DNA of 64,000 bases, taken from positions 248,576 through 312,575 of the forward strand of contig JABUFB010000002.1 of assembly GCA_013314775.1 (NCBI GenBank), in the 5' to 3' direction. The position numbers and the translations under genes were made by a program. Shown one piece after another: positions 42,971 through 52,257 of the stretch. Under the pieces are notes generated by a model. That model worked only from the letters and a program-made list of their open reading frames with translations. It was not told the DNA's origin and made no database searches. Each line of letters opens with the position of its first letter. Positions within the stretch are counted from its first letter, which is position 1. This DNA comes from Armatimonadota bacterium. GTDB lineage: Bacteria; Armatimonadota; Zipacnadia; Zipacnadales; JABUFB01.

Positions 42971-44179
42971 CTACTGCGTCATCCGAATGGCTTCTTCGAT
43001 CAGTTCGTTGGCGGTTGAAATCACGCGCGTGCTGGCCTGGTAAGCGCGCTGCGTTACGAGCATCTCCAGGAAAGCGCTGGTGAGGTCCGTGTTGGACATC
43101 TCCACGGCCTGGCCCGTGATGTCTCCCAGGCCTGCGCTGCCGGGGGCTCCGATCTGGGCCAGGCCCGATGCAGCGCTGGTGGAGTAGAGGTTGTCGCCGT
43201 TGCGTTCGAGCCCGTCCACATTTGGGAATGTGGCGAGGGCAAGCCGGGCCAAAGGCGCGGATCGACCATCGGAGTAGTTGCCGATGACCACTCCGCCGTC
43301 TGCGATACTGACCCCCAGGAGCGTTGCGCCGGGGTAGCCGCTCTGTTCGGTGGGGACAACGTCATTGCTGCCGGCGTACTGGGTGGCGGCGGTAGTGTCG
43401 ATGTTGAGAACCAGGTTGGCGGCGCCGTTGGGCATGGCGGCAGTGAGGGCGAGGGTACCGCCGGCCGTGAGCCCGCCGGTTGCGTCGAAGGTGATGGCCC
43501 CGGTGACCGAGGTGCCCTCACAAGTTGCAGTGACATCCCACGCGTTGGTGGCGGTTTTCGTGTAGACCAGGGACAATTCGTGGGCATCGCCGAGAGAGTC
43601 ATACACTGTGACTGAAGCGTTGTAAGTATCACCCACCGCAGCGGCGGAGTTGAGATTGCCCTCAAGGACCACACTATCGGTTGGCTTCGGGCTGCGCATG
43701 GTACGCAGGGCGAAACTCAGGTCTCCAATGGGACCGTTGGTGTCGATGACGTCGTTCACGGCAGTCCAGCCCTGTACACGCAACCCGGTGGATGCCATCA
43801 CCAGGTTGTTGGTCCCGTCGATCCGAAAGATGCCCTCGCGGGTGTAAACCTGCCCTCGGTCCCCACTGAGAATGAACATCCCCGCCCCGTCGATTGCAGC
43901 GTCCAGGGCCTGGCCGGAGTATTCGAGGGTTCCCTGGGAGTTGACGGTGTTGATTCCGCCCACGGAGACCCCACTGCCCACCTGGAGTGCGGAGGTGGAG
44001 CCCTGTCCGCCCATACTCGGCCGAGCCGCTCTCAGGGTCTGGTAGAAAGCGTCCTGGAATGACACGCGCGAGGCCTTGTAGCCCACCGTGCTCACGTTCG
44101 CCAGGTTGTTGGCGGCCACGTCCATCTTCACCTGATGTGCGACGGTGCTGGAAAGACCGGCGTATAGCGCCTTGTTCAA
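42971..44179 (-). CDS. flgE: Flagellar hook protein FlgE
   Basis: 402 residues, TTG start with AAAGGG upstream. N-terminus 'NKALYAGLSSTVAHQVKMDV', 'NNLANVSTVGYKASRVSFQD' and 'AFYQTLRAA', then 'EYSGQALDAAIDGAGMFIL', and C-terminus 'VEMSNTDLTSAFLEMLVTQR' with 'AYQASTRVISTANELIEEAI' are the hook-protein signatures. It forms the hook under FlgD cap and FliK length control. It has its own sigma54 site. Confidence 0.94.
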   Translation of the reverse strand: MNKALYAGLSSTVAHQVKMDVAANNLANVSTVGYKASRVSFQDAFYQTLRAARPSMGGQGSTSALQVGSGVSVGGINTVNSQGTLEYSGQALDAAIDGAGMFILSGDRGQVYTREGIFRIDGTNNLVMASTGLRVQGWTAVNDVIDTNGPIGDLSFALRTMRSPKPTDSVVLEGNLNSAAAVGDTYNASVTVYDSLGDAHELSLVYTKTATNAWDVTATCEGTSVTGAITFDATGGLTAGGTLALTAAMPNGAANLVLNIDTTAATQYAGSNDVVPTEQSGYPGATLLGVSIADGGVVIGNYSDGRSAPLARLALATFPNVDGLERNGDNLYSTSAASGLAQIGAPGSAGLGDITGQAVEMSNTDLTSAFLEMLVTQRAYQASTRVISTANELIEEAIRMTQ

Positions 44180-44247
44180 CGCGGTGACACCCTTTCAATG
44201 CGACGATTGCATTCCGCTTCGAGGCGTCTCGCCCCAAACGGGGAGAG

Positions 44248-44263
44248 TGCAATTCCCGGGCCA
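44248..44263 (-). promoter_or_regulatory. Sigma54 promoter of flgE
   Basis: On the - strand TGGCCCGGGAATTGCA matches TGGCACG-N4-TTGCA at all but one base. The predicted start near 44237 gives a 58-nt leader before flgE. The site lies just 12 nt past the end of flgD. Confidence 0.8.
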
Positions 44264-44274
44264 CCCATGTAACG

Positions 44275-44700
44275 TCATTCGACGGAAATCAGGCTATCGA
44301 CCGCGGCCTTCCGGCTTCCTGCGCAGCAGAGCCACTCACCATTCTCGCGGATGATGCGGTCAACGACGCCGGAGACGGTATCGCCCGATCCCGGGTCGAC
44401 CCAGGACACAGTCCGGCCCAGGAGATCCGCCAGCTCACCTGCCGTACCTCGCGCCTGTTGTTCCATGTGCGTGTTGAGAGTGGACAGCTCGTTGAGAGTG
44501 GTGAGATCCGTGAGTTGGGTGAGCATGTCCTGGGTGCTCATCGGCTCCAGCGGGTCCTGGTGCTGCAATTGCGCGGATAGAAGAGTGAGAAAGGCGTCGG
44601 TAGAAAGCTGCCGGCCGGCTGACATGACGCCGGTAGTGGGAGATGTTGAGGACTTGGTATTTGCGCCGGCGGATGTGACAGCGTTGAGTGCGGCAGGCAA
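44275..44700 (-). CDS. flgD: Hook-capping protein FlgD
   Basis: 141 residues, TTG start with GGAGGG upstream. 'LSTDAFLTLLSAQLQHQDPL' and 'EPMSTQDMLTQLTDLTTLNE' are the FlgD N-terminal motif. The C-terminus holds a short beta region ('LLGRTVSWVDPGSGDTVSG') but no full Ig/FnIII pair as in the ~230-residue enterobacterial FlgD; short FlgD proteins are common in other phyla. It caps the growing hook. It follows fliK by 21 nt. Confidence 0.92.
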   Translation of the reverse strand: MPAALNAVTSAGANTKSSTSPTTGVMSAGRQLSTDAFLTLLSAQLQHQDPLEPMSTQDMLTQLTDLTTLNELSTLNTHMEQQARGTAGELADLLGRTVSWVDPGSGDTVSGVVDRIIRENGEWLCCAGSRKAAVDSLISVE

Positions 44701-44721
44701 TGTGGTTCCCTCCGGATTGCA

Positions 44722-47439
44722 TCAGGCGAGAAGATTCAGGACCGGCGCGGAAGCCGGAGTCCCGTAGAGCGTCCTGAGCGAATAGCTGCGCGGATGAGGA
44801 CTGGCTGCAGATTGCCGGGGCTCGGTGGTTGTCCAGTTTGCGCGCGGCGCCGCGTAGTCAGGCGCGTCGCCATGGCCGCCTTGTGGATCGCGCTGGGCGG
44901 TGAACTGCGCCAGGTCCAGCCCCCGATCCGCCAAGCGCCGACGGATCTCCGGCTCGATACCCCGGAGAGCTTCGGCATCGCTCTGGGTCGCGCAGGCGAT
45001 CTCCACCCGGGCTGCTCCGTCGCGCACCTCCACGGCCACACGCAGTGTGGAGCCGGAGTCTCCTGACAGCTCAAGCTCGAAAGACTGGGTGACCCGGTCC
45101 AGAGCTTCCATCAACTGCGTCGGAACGCGCGCGGGGAGATGGGAGGTCTCATCCAGGCTCTGCGGGGTGAGCGGGGCTGCGTGGGACGGTTCTTCCGGCC
45201 TCGTTAGCGTGAACTGTGTTGGCGAAACGGGAGGCGCGATGTCTTCCCTGGGCTGCACAGAAGGGTTTGCTTCCTCTGTGAAGGCCACCGGTGCCGCGTG
45301 TTGGAATGGGGCCCGGAGCGTTGTGCCGTCAGCGGGCTCTGCAGACAGTCCAGTCTTCGGGACGAGCGGAGCTGCCGGGATTGGTGCCGGCGACAAGAGA
45401 GCGTCTGGTTCTCGGAGGACGGGTACCGTGGGCGTCGGGAGATCACTGCCCGCCGGAACGTCATCCAGGCGCCAGTAATGTGATGCCGGTCTCGACACCG
45501 AACTTACCGGTGTTCGCGGCGCGGCAGTTTCCTGGACGAGCACCTGCATTTCCGGCACGGGCGCGGCCTCGGCCGCGACAACCGGACTCACAGGCCCCTC
45601 GCCCACAGTGCGGCGGTAGGACTCGGTGGCCGGCTGCGCCCTGGTGCCCTGCGGTGCAGTATGAACGGAACGCTCTATGAACGCGGGCCGTATCAGGCCG
45701 GTCAATCGCAACGCTGATACGTGTCCCTCGGGGCGCGCTTCAGACCTCTGCCCGACGGTCTGGTGCAGGGCGCTCGCCCCCATGGCGTCCGGCAGAGTTT
45801 CACTGGCTTCGTAGCTTGGCCGCGTGGGGCTGGGCGAAGGGTGTGGCACGGGTTGCGGCGCGGACCGACGAGTCCCGTGGGCATGGGGCTGTATGCCGCG
45901 AACCGCCTGGGGCATGGGCTCACGCGGGAGCCGGGATGTGGCTGACGTGACGGCGGCCCCGTCCTGCGCTGAGGCACGGACATTGGACAGGGGCATTCCG
46001 GCAGGTCGCGGAAGCCGGCTATGTTCGGGCAGCAGTGCGCGCGCGGAATCGCCTGCCCGCATGCTGTCCTCCGTGGGCGCCGGCACCCGCGATGGAGGTG
46101 GGTTGAGCACCCGTGGTGGAGGCGCGTTCGACCCATAGTCCGGTCCGGGCTGAGCAACTGACGGCGCACCAACGGTCACTTGCGGCCGGGCGAAAGGGAA
46201 CCCCAGCACACGCTGCTCCGGAATTGCGGGCGGATCGGCGAGAACTGGCGGGGAGGCGCCTGGGTCGATGGACGAAGCGATCTGCCTTGCGACAGCCGGC
46301 AACGCGGATTCGGTCAGCGGCGCCTCCGGGGTGGCAAGCTGATGCGTTGGCACTGCCACCCGCTGTTCAGACGGCGCCGGTTCTGCCTGAACAAGGATGT
46401 CGTGCGGTTGGGCTTCCCCCGCCGGACGGGGCCGAGGATGCGCGGACTCCCCGACCGGTCCCGGGTCAGGGAGCACAGGCGGTCTGAGCTGAGCCTGGGC
46501 TGGAGCAACGCGATCCTCGGCTCCGTCATGGGTGGTGGCCGGCCTATCGCCGACCGTTGCAGACTGGTCCCGTGGGATGGCTGCCGAGCCGGTTGGTGAC
46601 GGGCGCGACGCTGGTTCCTCGAGGACCGGGGAGGGTGTGGGTCTGGTGATCACGGCGGAGTCCATCGCGACTGTGACTGCCGATTGCGCCGCGGGTTTGA
46701 AAGCCGGGCGAGTCACATCTCGATCATCACCGGGAAGATCGGGCACGGCAGATAGTGCCGTGGGCATTTGGGGCAGCTCTATCTCAAGCTGAATGCTACG
46801 TCCGAGTTGTTGCCGTCTGGGCGCTTGGGCTCTAGTCGGTACGGGCTGAAGGACGGCGGAAGTGTCTGGCACTGTTCGCAGCGGTGCGGCCCATGCCGGC
46901 TTGGACGGGGCTGGATCGTCCATGACCGTGCGTACCATCCGCGTCGGGGAGGGCGGCCGAGCTGGAGCGTCCCACGTGCTCTCAGGTGCGGTGGTCGTGG
47001 GCTGTGCTCCAGGTGCGGCTCGTGTTTCAACAATGGGCGCGGTCACAGACGCCGAGGATGCATTCGAAGCCCACCCCTGACAGGACACGGGTATCGGCCA
47101 ACAGACAACCGGCAACGCGGATGCTGGAGTGGCCTGGGGGGCATCCGCATTCTGCGGGCTTTGGGCGTCTTCGGCTGATGCCGGCGCTCCGGCTTGCTCC
47201 GACGGGATGAGTATGGGGTCGAGTGTTGCAGCGCGTCCGGCGGGTGAGACAGGCGCCGGGCGCACCGGTCCGGTCAAGACGACCTGAGGCGAGGACGGTA
47301 CGGGCAGGACGGGTGCTACAAACTGCGGGTTTTCGGGCACCCCTGTCACACGAGGGCCGTCCGGCGAGGGCCCCAGAACACCGAGGAGCATCGCCCAGGG
47401 CGTGGCATTCAAATGCAGTGTCAGGCCGGAGGGTACCAT
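44722..47439 (-). CDS. fliK: Hook-length control protein FliK, unusually long
   Basis: 905 residues. The C-terminal ~100 residues match the Flg_hook domain ('LELSGDSGSTLRVAVEVRDG', 'AARVEIACATQSDAEALRGI'), with 'RLADRGLDLAQFTAQRD' near the end. The first ~780 residues are Pro/Ala-rich, low-complexity and presumably extended; this is the molecular ruler part. FliK proteins commonly have 400-600 residues. The gene is flanked by slt and flgD, as expected. Weak conservation outside the C-terminus is normal for the family. Confidence 0.88.
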   Translation of the reverse strand: MVPSGLTLHLNATPWAMLLGVLGPSPDGPRVTGVPENPQFVAPVLPVPSSPQVVLTGPVRPAPVSPAGRAATLDPILIPSEQAGAPASAEDAQSPQNADAPQATPASALPVVCWPIPVSCQGWASNASSASVTAPIVETRAAPGAQPTTTAPESTWDAPARPPSPTRMVRTVMDDPAPSKPAWAAPLRTVPDTSAVLQPVPTRAQAPRRQQLGRSIQLEIELPQMPTALSAVPDLPGDDRDVTRPAFKPAAQSAVTVAMDSAVITRPTPSPVLEEPASRPSPTGSAAIPRDQSATVGDRPATTHDGAEDRVAPAQAQLRPPVLPDPGPVGESAHPRPRPAGEAQPHDILVQAEPAPSEQRVAVPTHQLATPEAPLTESALPAVARQIASSIDPGASPPVLADPPAIPEQRVLGFPFARPQVTVGAPSVAQPGPDYGSNAPPPRVLNPPPSRVPAPTEDSMRAGDSARALLPEHSRLPRPAGMPLSNVRASAQDGAAVTSATSRLPREPMPQAVRGIQPHAHGTRRSAPQPVPHPSPSPTRPSYEASETLPDAMGASALHQTVGQRSEARPEGHVSALRLTGLIRPAFIERSVHTAPQGTRAQPATESYRRTVGEGPVSPVVAAEAAPVPEMQVLVQETAAPRTPVSSVSRPASHYWRLDDVPAGSDLPTPTVPVLREPDALLSPAPIPAAPLVPKTGLSAEPADGTTLRAPFQHAAPVAFTEEANPSVQPREDIAPPVSPTQFTLTRPEEPSHAAPLTPQSLDETSHLPARVPTQLMEALDRVTQSFELELSGDSGSTLRVAVEVRDGAARVEIACATQSDAEALRGIEPEIRRRLADRGLDLAQFTAQRDPQGGHGDAPDYAAPRANWTTTEPRQSAASPHPRSYSLRTLYGTPASAPVLNLLA

Positions 47440-47460
47440 CGGTCTCGCTTCCTGCCGAGT

Positions 47461-47994
47461 TCAGAAGCCCAGACGCTCCCTGATCTTCGCAACGTACGCC
47501 CGGGTCTCGGAGTATGGTGGGATGCCACCATACTTGCGCACCGCACCGGGGCCCGCGTTGTATGCCGCGAGGGCCAGGTCGAGGCGTCCGAACTGGTCGA
47601 TCATGTCCTTGAGGTGGCGCACCCCCGCATCCACGTTCTGAGCGGGGTCAAAGGGGTCGGAGACCCCATACTCCCGGCAGTTTTCGGGCATGAGTTGCAT
47701 AAGGCCCATGGCACCGGCCCTGGAGACGCAGCGCGGGTTGAAGTCCGACTCTGCCCTGATGACTTCGCGCACCAGGTCTTCGCTGATTCCGTGCTTCGCA
47801 GCGGCCTGCCGGATCAGCGCTTCAATCTGTATCGGGCCCGCGGTTGAGGGCCGATCGTGAGTGCTCATCGCGGATGCAAGGGTAGTCGCGAAGGGCTGTT
47901 GCACTCCGGCGTCGGCAGTTGGGTCGGCCAAGGTCCCAAGTTGGGACCTGATCTCCTCGATGCGCGCGATTACCCCGTCGAGCCCGAGGGCCAT
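47461..47994 (-). CDS. SLT-type lytic transglycosylase in the flagellar operon
   Basis: 177 residues from the ATG at 47994 (GGAGGGGGAG upstream); the longer frame overlaps fliJ. Residues ~60-175 form a soluble-lytic-transglycosylase domain with the catalytic Glu in 'VIRAESDFNP', then 'GAMGLMQLMP' and 'ALAAYNAGPGAVRKYGGIP'. There is no Sec signal peptide; the N-terminus is a short helix and a polar linker. It would cut peptidoglycan for rod passage. Since FlgJ here lacks a muramidase domain, this protein may replace it, perhaps exported through the flagellar channel. Confidence 0.88.
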   Translation of the reverse strand: MALGLDGVIARIEEIRSQLGTLADPTADAGVQQPFATTLASAMSTHDRPSTAGPIQIEALIRQAAAKHGISEDLVREVIRAESDFNPRCVSRAGAMGLMQLMPENCREYGVSDPFDPAQNVDAGVRHLKDMIDQFGRLDLALAAYNAGPGAVRKYGGIPPYSETRAYVAKIRERLGF

Positions 47995-48461
47995 GGCGGC
48001 TCCCCCTCCAGTGCGTGTTCGGTATCCGCGGCAGCCGGTCGGCGTTTCCCGGTCTCGTCCAGAGCTTTGCTCTCCTTGCGCCGCATGTGTGCGATGTGCA
48101 TCTGGTGGGCCTTCTCGTGGAGCTTTTCCGCGGTTTTCAGCTCGCGCTGGGCAGTGACCGCCGCTTCCCGCGCACATTCGTGCTCGTAGGAAACTTGCTC
48201 CAGTTCTGCCTTCTTGCGGCGCCGGGCATCATCCAGCATCCGGCATCGGGCGTGGCCGGCTTGAAGCAGCATGAGTGGCAGGCATGGCGTTTCGGCACAG
48301 AGCGCTTCGGCCTGCGCCTGAAGTTGGCTGTCCACGGCATCCAGTTCGGAACCGGCGTGTTCCTTCCGGCGCGCAGCGTCGGCGAGCTCCTGCCTCGCCG
48401 CGTCCTGGGCGCGTTCACGCATCTTGAGCAGCGTCTCCAGGCCTGAACGAAACCGGGGCAT
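47970..48461 (-). CDS. fliJ: Flagellar export protein FliJ
   Basis: 163 residues from the ATG at 48461 (GGAGG upstream); an ATG at 48473 is an alternative. It is almost entirely an antiparallel coiled coil ('RFRSGLETLLKMRERAQDAA', 'RCRMLDDARRRKKAELEQVS', 'AQRELKTAEKLHEKAHQMHI'), as in FliJ, which inserts into the FliI hexamer like the gamma subunit of F1-ATPase. The gene overlaps fliI at one end and slt at the other. Confidence 0.85.
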   Translation of the reverse strand: MPRFRSGLETLLKMRERAQDAARQELADAARRKEHAGSELDAVDSQLQAQAEALCAETPCLPLMLLQAGHARCRMLDDARRRKKAELEQVSYEHECAREAAVTAQRELKTAEKLHEKAHQMHIAHMRRKESKALDETGKRRPAAADTEHALEGEPPWPSGSTG

Positions 48462-49878
48462 CCGTTCCTCCATTCGCCGGGCCCTGGAGGTCCCGGTAGC
48501 CGGCGTAAGTGTCTGCGAATTGCTCGGTATCCTGCAATTTGCGTACCGTCTTGGCCGGAGACGGTTCAGGAATGCTCAGAATCTCCTCAAGCGCGCCGAC
48601 GGTATCCTCGAAGGCAGTGCGTTCGTCTCGGGCCTGATGCAGGAAAACGTCTATGGGTGCCTTCAGCGTGATTGCACGATCCACCGCGGCGCTGGACCCG
48701 CGCACGTAGGCACCGAGATTGATGAGGTCTTCGGACTCACGATAAGCCGCGATGCATGCCCGGATCTCCCTGGCCATGCGCATGTGATGTTCATCGGCCA
48801 CCTGGGGCATGACTCGACTCACGCTCTCAGGCACGTCAATGGCCGGAAAATGTCCGGCCGCCGCAAGGCGCGGGGACAGGATGATGTGGCCGTCGAGTAT
48901 GGCCCGCACCGCGCTGGCCACGGGTTCATCCATATCATTGCCATCGACCAACACCGTGCAGAGGGTAGTGATGCTGCCGTGGTCGGAGTTTCCGCCGCGT
49001 TCGAGAAGGCGCGGCAGGGCAGCGAACACGGAAGGCGTGTAGCCTCCGCGGGTCGGTGGCTCTCCGGTGGCCAGACCGATCTCGCGCTGTGCCCAGGCGA
49101 AGCGGGTGATGGAGTCCATCATGAGCAGCACGTCGCGGCCCTGGTCCCGGAAGAACTCGGCGATGGCGGTGGCAACCTGGGCAGCCCTGATCACCAGCAC
49201 AGGCGGCTGGTCGCCCGTGGCAACAACGACCACAGAGCGCTGCAGACCGGAGGGACCAAGTGAGCCCTGGATGAACTCGCCGACCTCGCGCCCACGTTCG
49301 CCGATGAGAGCGATGACATTGACATCGGCGCGGGCATTGCGGGCAATCATGCCTAGAAGGGTGCTCTTGCCTACACCCGGCCCGGCGAAAATGCCCATGC
49401 GCTGGCCCACGCCGCAGGTCAGCAGGCCGTCAATGGCGCGCACCCCCAGAGGCAAGGGACGGGAGATCGCCCGGCGCTGGAGAGCCGCCGGCGGCTCGCG
49501 TTCAACCGGTTGCGGCCGGGTGTCGAAGAGAGCAGGACCTTGGTCGATGGGCTCGCCGAGACCATCCAAGACACGGCCGAGAAGACAGTCCCCGACCTGG
49601 ATCGTAACCGGCTCCCCGGTGGCGATGACCCGGCTGCCCACGCCCACGTCCTGAATGTCGCGGAAGGGCATGATCAGGAGACGGTGGCCTGAGAAGCCGA
49701 CCACTTCGCAAGGCACGGGTTCGCAGCCTGCGTGGACTTCGAGCAGACACTTCTCCCCGACGCGAGCGGGTGGCCCCGCTGCTTCCAGGAGCAGGCCGGC
49801 GGAGCGCGTCACTGCGCCCACGGGCTGCACCAGCCTCAGGCCGGCAATGCGTTCACGGGCTGCTGTGAGGGCGCTCAC
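48415..49878 (-). CDS. fliI: Flagellum-specific ATPase FliI
   Basis: 487 residues, GTG start overlapping fliH (GTGA). Walker A is at residues 166-173 (GPGVGKST). 'ALIGERGREVGEFIQGSLG' is a family marker of type III ATPases, Walker B is in 'DVLLMMDSITRFAWAQREIG', and 'GEPPTRGGYTPSVFAALPRL' follows. It energises entry of substrates into the flagellar export gate. The C-terminal end is ~40 residues longer than in E. coli and lies in the overlap with fliJ. Confidence 0.95.
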   Translation of the reverse strand: MSALTAARERIAGLRLVQPVGAVTRSAGLLLEAAGPPARVGEKCLLEVHAGCEPVPCEVVGFSGHRLLIMPFRDIQDVGVGSRVIATGEPVTIQVGDCLLGRVLDGLGEPIDQGPALFDTRPQPVEREPPAALQRRAISRPLPLGVRAIDGLLTCGVGQRMGIFAGPGVGKSTLLGMIARNARADVNVIALIGERGREVGEFIQGSLGPSGLQRSVVVVATGDQPPVLVIRAAQVATAIAEFFRDQGRDVLLMMDSITRFAWAQREIGLATGEPPTRGGYTPSVFAALPRLLERGGNSDHGSITTLCTVLVDGNDMDEPVASAVRAILDGHIILSPRLAAAGHFPAIDVPESVSRVMPQVADEHHMRMAREIRACIAAYRESEDLINLGAYVRGSSAAVDRAITLKAPIDVFLHQARDERTAFEDTVGALEEILSIPEPSPAKTVRKLQDTEQFADTYAGYRDLQGPANGGTDAPVSFRPGDAAQDA

Positions 49879-50609
49879 GTCTGCGGATTCCCCTCGGTGA
49901 GACCGAGAGCCTGGCGGATGCGCGCCAGCTGGGTCTCGATGCGCAGATCAACCTCGCCGGCATCGCTGCGAATTACAGCCCCGCCGGGACTGAGGGACGG
50001 CGCGCACTCGACCTGCAGACCTTCGGCGCCGGGGAAGTCCGCAGCCAGCCTGGATGCCGCCGCGTCCAGTACTGCCGCGCAATCGGGATGCACGCGGACG
50101 GTTACGCCGGACGCCCCGCGCAACTGCTCGAGAGACTCGCGCACGGCACGGACAACCACCGCGTCGTCGCGGGGGATGCGCTCTCGGATGACCTTCTCGG
50201 CAGCGACTGCGCAGAGCTCGATAGCCTCACGTTCCGCCTCGTGCCAAAGCCGCATCAGTTCGGCCTCGAAGCTGTTGCGCAGGAGAGTCAGGAACTCCGC
50301 GAATGCTTCCTGTTGTGCGTCGGCCACGGCCTTGAGCGCCTGCTGCCGCGTCTCTTCCTCAAGCCGGGCAGCCGCGCGGCGCGCGTCGTCCAGCACTTGC
50401 TCGGCCTGCTCCTGGGCGCGGTCCAGTATCTCCTGTGCGCGGAGGTGGGCACTTGTGGGGTCCCTGGGCGAAGCTTCTGGGTGGTCCGGCTCGCTCCCGG
50501 TATCGATCTCGCCCGCAGAGATCCGGTCAAGCTCAAGCTCCGGGAGGTTTTGCTCCCACAGCCTGAACGGCGCACACGTCTGCAGTTCGTTTCCGGGCGG
50601 GGAACTCAT
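49875..50609 (-). CDS. fliH: Flagellar stator-stalk protein FliH
   Basis: 244 residues. A helical, Ala/Glu/Arg/Gln-rich N-terminal half ('LRAQEILDRAQEQAEQVLDD') is followed by a V-ATPase-E-like C-terminal domain ('IELCAVAAEKVIRERIPRDD', 'VTVRVHPDCAAVLDAAASRL', 'AVIRSDAGEVDLRIETQLAR'). FliH binds and regulates FliI. It follows fliF with a 4-nt overlap; fliG, normally between them, is not there. Confidence 0.88.
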   Translation of the reverse strand: MSSPPGNELQTCAPFRLWEQNLPELELDRISAGEIDTGSEPDHPEASPRDPTSAHLRAQEILDRAQEQAEQVLDDARRAAARLEEETRQQALKAVADAQQEAFAEFLTLLRNSFEAELMRLWHEAEREAIELCAVAAEKVIRERIPRDDAVVVRAVRESLEQLRGASGVTVRVHPDCAAVLDAAASRLAADFPGAEGLQVECAPSLSPGGAVIRSDAGEVDLRIETQLARIRQALGLTEGNPQT

Positions 50610-52210
50610 CCCACATCACCTCCAGCCACCATCCGCCGGAGTTCATCGGCGAGGGCGTCGGGTCGCTCCCGCGCCATGCGCTGGAGTTCCTCGGCAAGAC
50701 GCTGGTCCTCGCGCAGGGGAACGGTCACCGGGCCCTGCTCCGACTGTTCGGGGTCTGATGGTCCTTCGGCGGCGGCCCTGAACAATGCGGGCTGCATCGG
50801 GGCCTGAGCGGCGTACTGTTCGGAATCCATTTCGCTGTCGATGCGTGACGTCGAACGGCGCAGCTCGCTAGTAGAGCGGATGGCGACGGCTATCAGTACC
50901 AAGGCCATGAGCGCCGGAAGTCCGTGGCGCATGAGCAGCGCGAGGGTCTCCTGCCGTCTGCGCGCTGTCTGCTCAACGGCCATCTCTTTGGCGTCCTGGG
51001 CAGCGATCTCCGCCGACTTGAGTTTCAGGCGCTGCACGACGATGCTGTCGCCGCGCTCGATGTCGATGCCCGCTGCGGCGGTGAGAACATCTCGGGCGCG
51101 CTCGACGGCAGTCATCGGGAGACTGTCGTCCACCACTGCGGCCACATTGAGGCGGGTAATGCGGCCCGGACTGCGCTTGAGGTGGCGCGTGGTCTTGGAG
51201 AACTCGTACTCCCGCGTCTCCTCCGAAGACACGTAGTTGCCCGCGCCTTCCTCCACGCCTCCCGCCGCGCTGCCCGCGAGCGCCGAGGGTATTCCCCCCG
51301 CGCCGCCGCCCGCTGCGTTACCCCCCGTGTATCGCTCCTGGGAACTGTGCTCGCGGACGATGGCCCGGTCACGGGCGTTGCCGATGGGTTCCACCTTTTC
51401 CTCGCTGGTCTCTTCCGCATCCAGGTCAATATCCGCCTGGGCGCGCACAATGGTCATCTGCGGGCCGAACATTGCGTCCAGCATGGTCTGCAGTCGCCGG
51501 GTGAGGGCGTCGCTGTGGGCCTTGGCGGTCTCGAGGGTAGTCTCCGACATCGCCAGTCCCTCGTCACTGCCACCGTGGAGAACTCGACCGGTGGTATCGA
51601 CGACGGTGACATTGTTCAGGTCCAGATCGTCCACGGCACTGGAGACAAGGTAGGCGATGCCGCGCACCTGTGAGCGCTCCAGCTCGGCGTTGCTGGCAAG
51701 TTCCAGGAGCACTGAAGCGGTCGGGCGCGCTTGCTCGCCGTAAAGAGTCTCGCGGGGTATGGACAGATGGACGCGCGCGGAATCGATCTGCTCAAGGGAG
51801 GCGATGGTGCGTTCCAGCTCGCCCTGCAAAGCACGCTGGAGGTTGATGTTGTTCGAGAAGTCGGTGCCAGGCAGGCCTGAGCGGTCGAAAACCTCGAAGC
51901 CTACACTATGACCGCGGGGCATGCCTTTGCCCGCCATCTTCAGCCGCGTCTCGTGCAAAGCCGTGGTAGGGACGAGGATTGATCCGCCGCCCGGAGACAG
52001 ACGATAGGGCACTTTCTCGCGTTGCAGTTCCTCGACCACTTCGGCGGCGTCCTCCTGGGCCAGTCCGCTGTAGAGAGTGGCGTAGTTCGGGCGGGAAGAC
52101 CAGACGCCCACCACTCCGAGCCCGATAAAGGTGCTCGCGAGGGCGATTGCCAGGGCGATCCGCTGGCGGGGTTCGAGATTTTCCCAGGCGGCGCGAAATT
52201 GCTCCAACAT
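50606..52210 (-). CDS. fliF: MS-ring protein FliF
   Basis: 534 residues with transmembrane helices at ~20-40 and ~440-460. The N-terminal half carries the secretin-like ring-building motifs 'NYATLYSGLAQEDAAEVVEE' and 'TDFSNNINLQRALQGELERT', then 'EQIDSARVHLSIPRETLYGE'. The cytoplasmic tail ends in 'RERPDALADELRRMV', equivalent to the FliG-binding helix of FliF. FliF is the platform for C-ring and export gate. The intact tail implies a FliG-type partner exists even though fliG is missing from the next position. Confidence 0.95.
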   Translation of the reverse strand: MLEQFRAAWENLEPRQRIALAIALASTFIGLGVVGVWSSRPNYATLYSGLAQEDAAEVVEELQREKVPYRLSPGGGSILVPTTALHETRLKMAGKGMPRGHSVGFEVFDRSGLPGTDFSNNINLQRALQGELERTIASLEQIDSARVHLSIPRETLYGEQARPTASVLLELASNAELERSQVRGIAYLVSSAVDDLDLNNVTVVDTTGRVLHGGSDEGLAMSETTLETAKAHSDALTRRLQTMLDAMFGPQMTIVRAQADIDLDAEETSEEKVEPIGNARDRAIVREHSSQERYTGGNAAGGGAGGIPSALAGSAAGGVEEGAGNYVSSEETREYEFSKTTRHLKRSPGRITRLNVAAVVDDSLPMTAVERARDVLTAAAGIDIERGDSIVVQRLKLKSAEIAAQDAKEMAVEQTARRRQETLALLMRHGLPALMALVLIAVAIRSTSELRRSTSRIDSEMDSEQYAAQAPMQPALFRAAAEGPSDPEQSEQGPVTVPLREDQRLAEELQRMARERPDALADELRRMVAGGDVG

Positions 52211-52257
52211 GGCTCCTCACTCGGGCGCTGTCCTGTCCGTGAGGCCGGAACCTGCAG

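Noticed and set aside
43674-44264. 196-codon frame overlapping the start of flgE
   Set aside because: Out-of-frame reading of the hook protein; flgE has the signature motifs, a Shine-Dalgarno and its own promoter.
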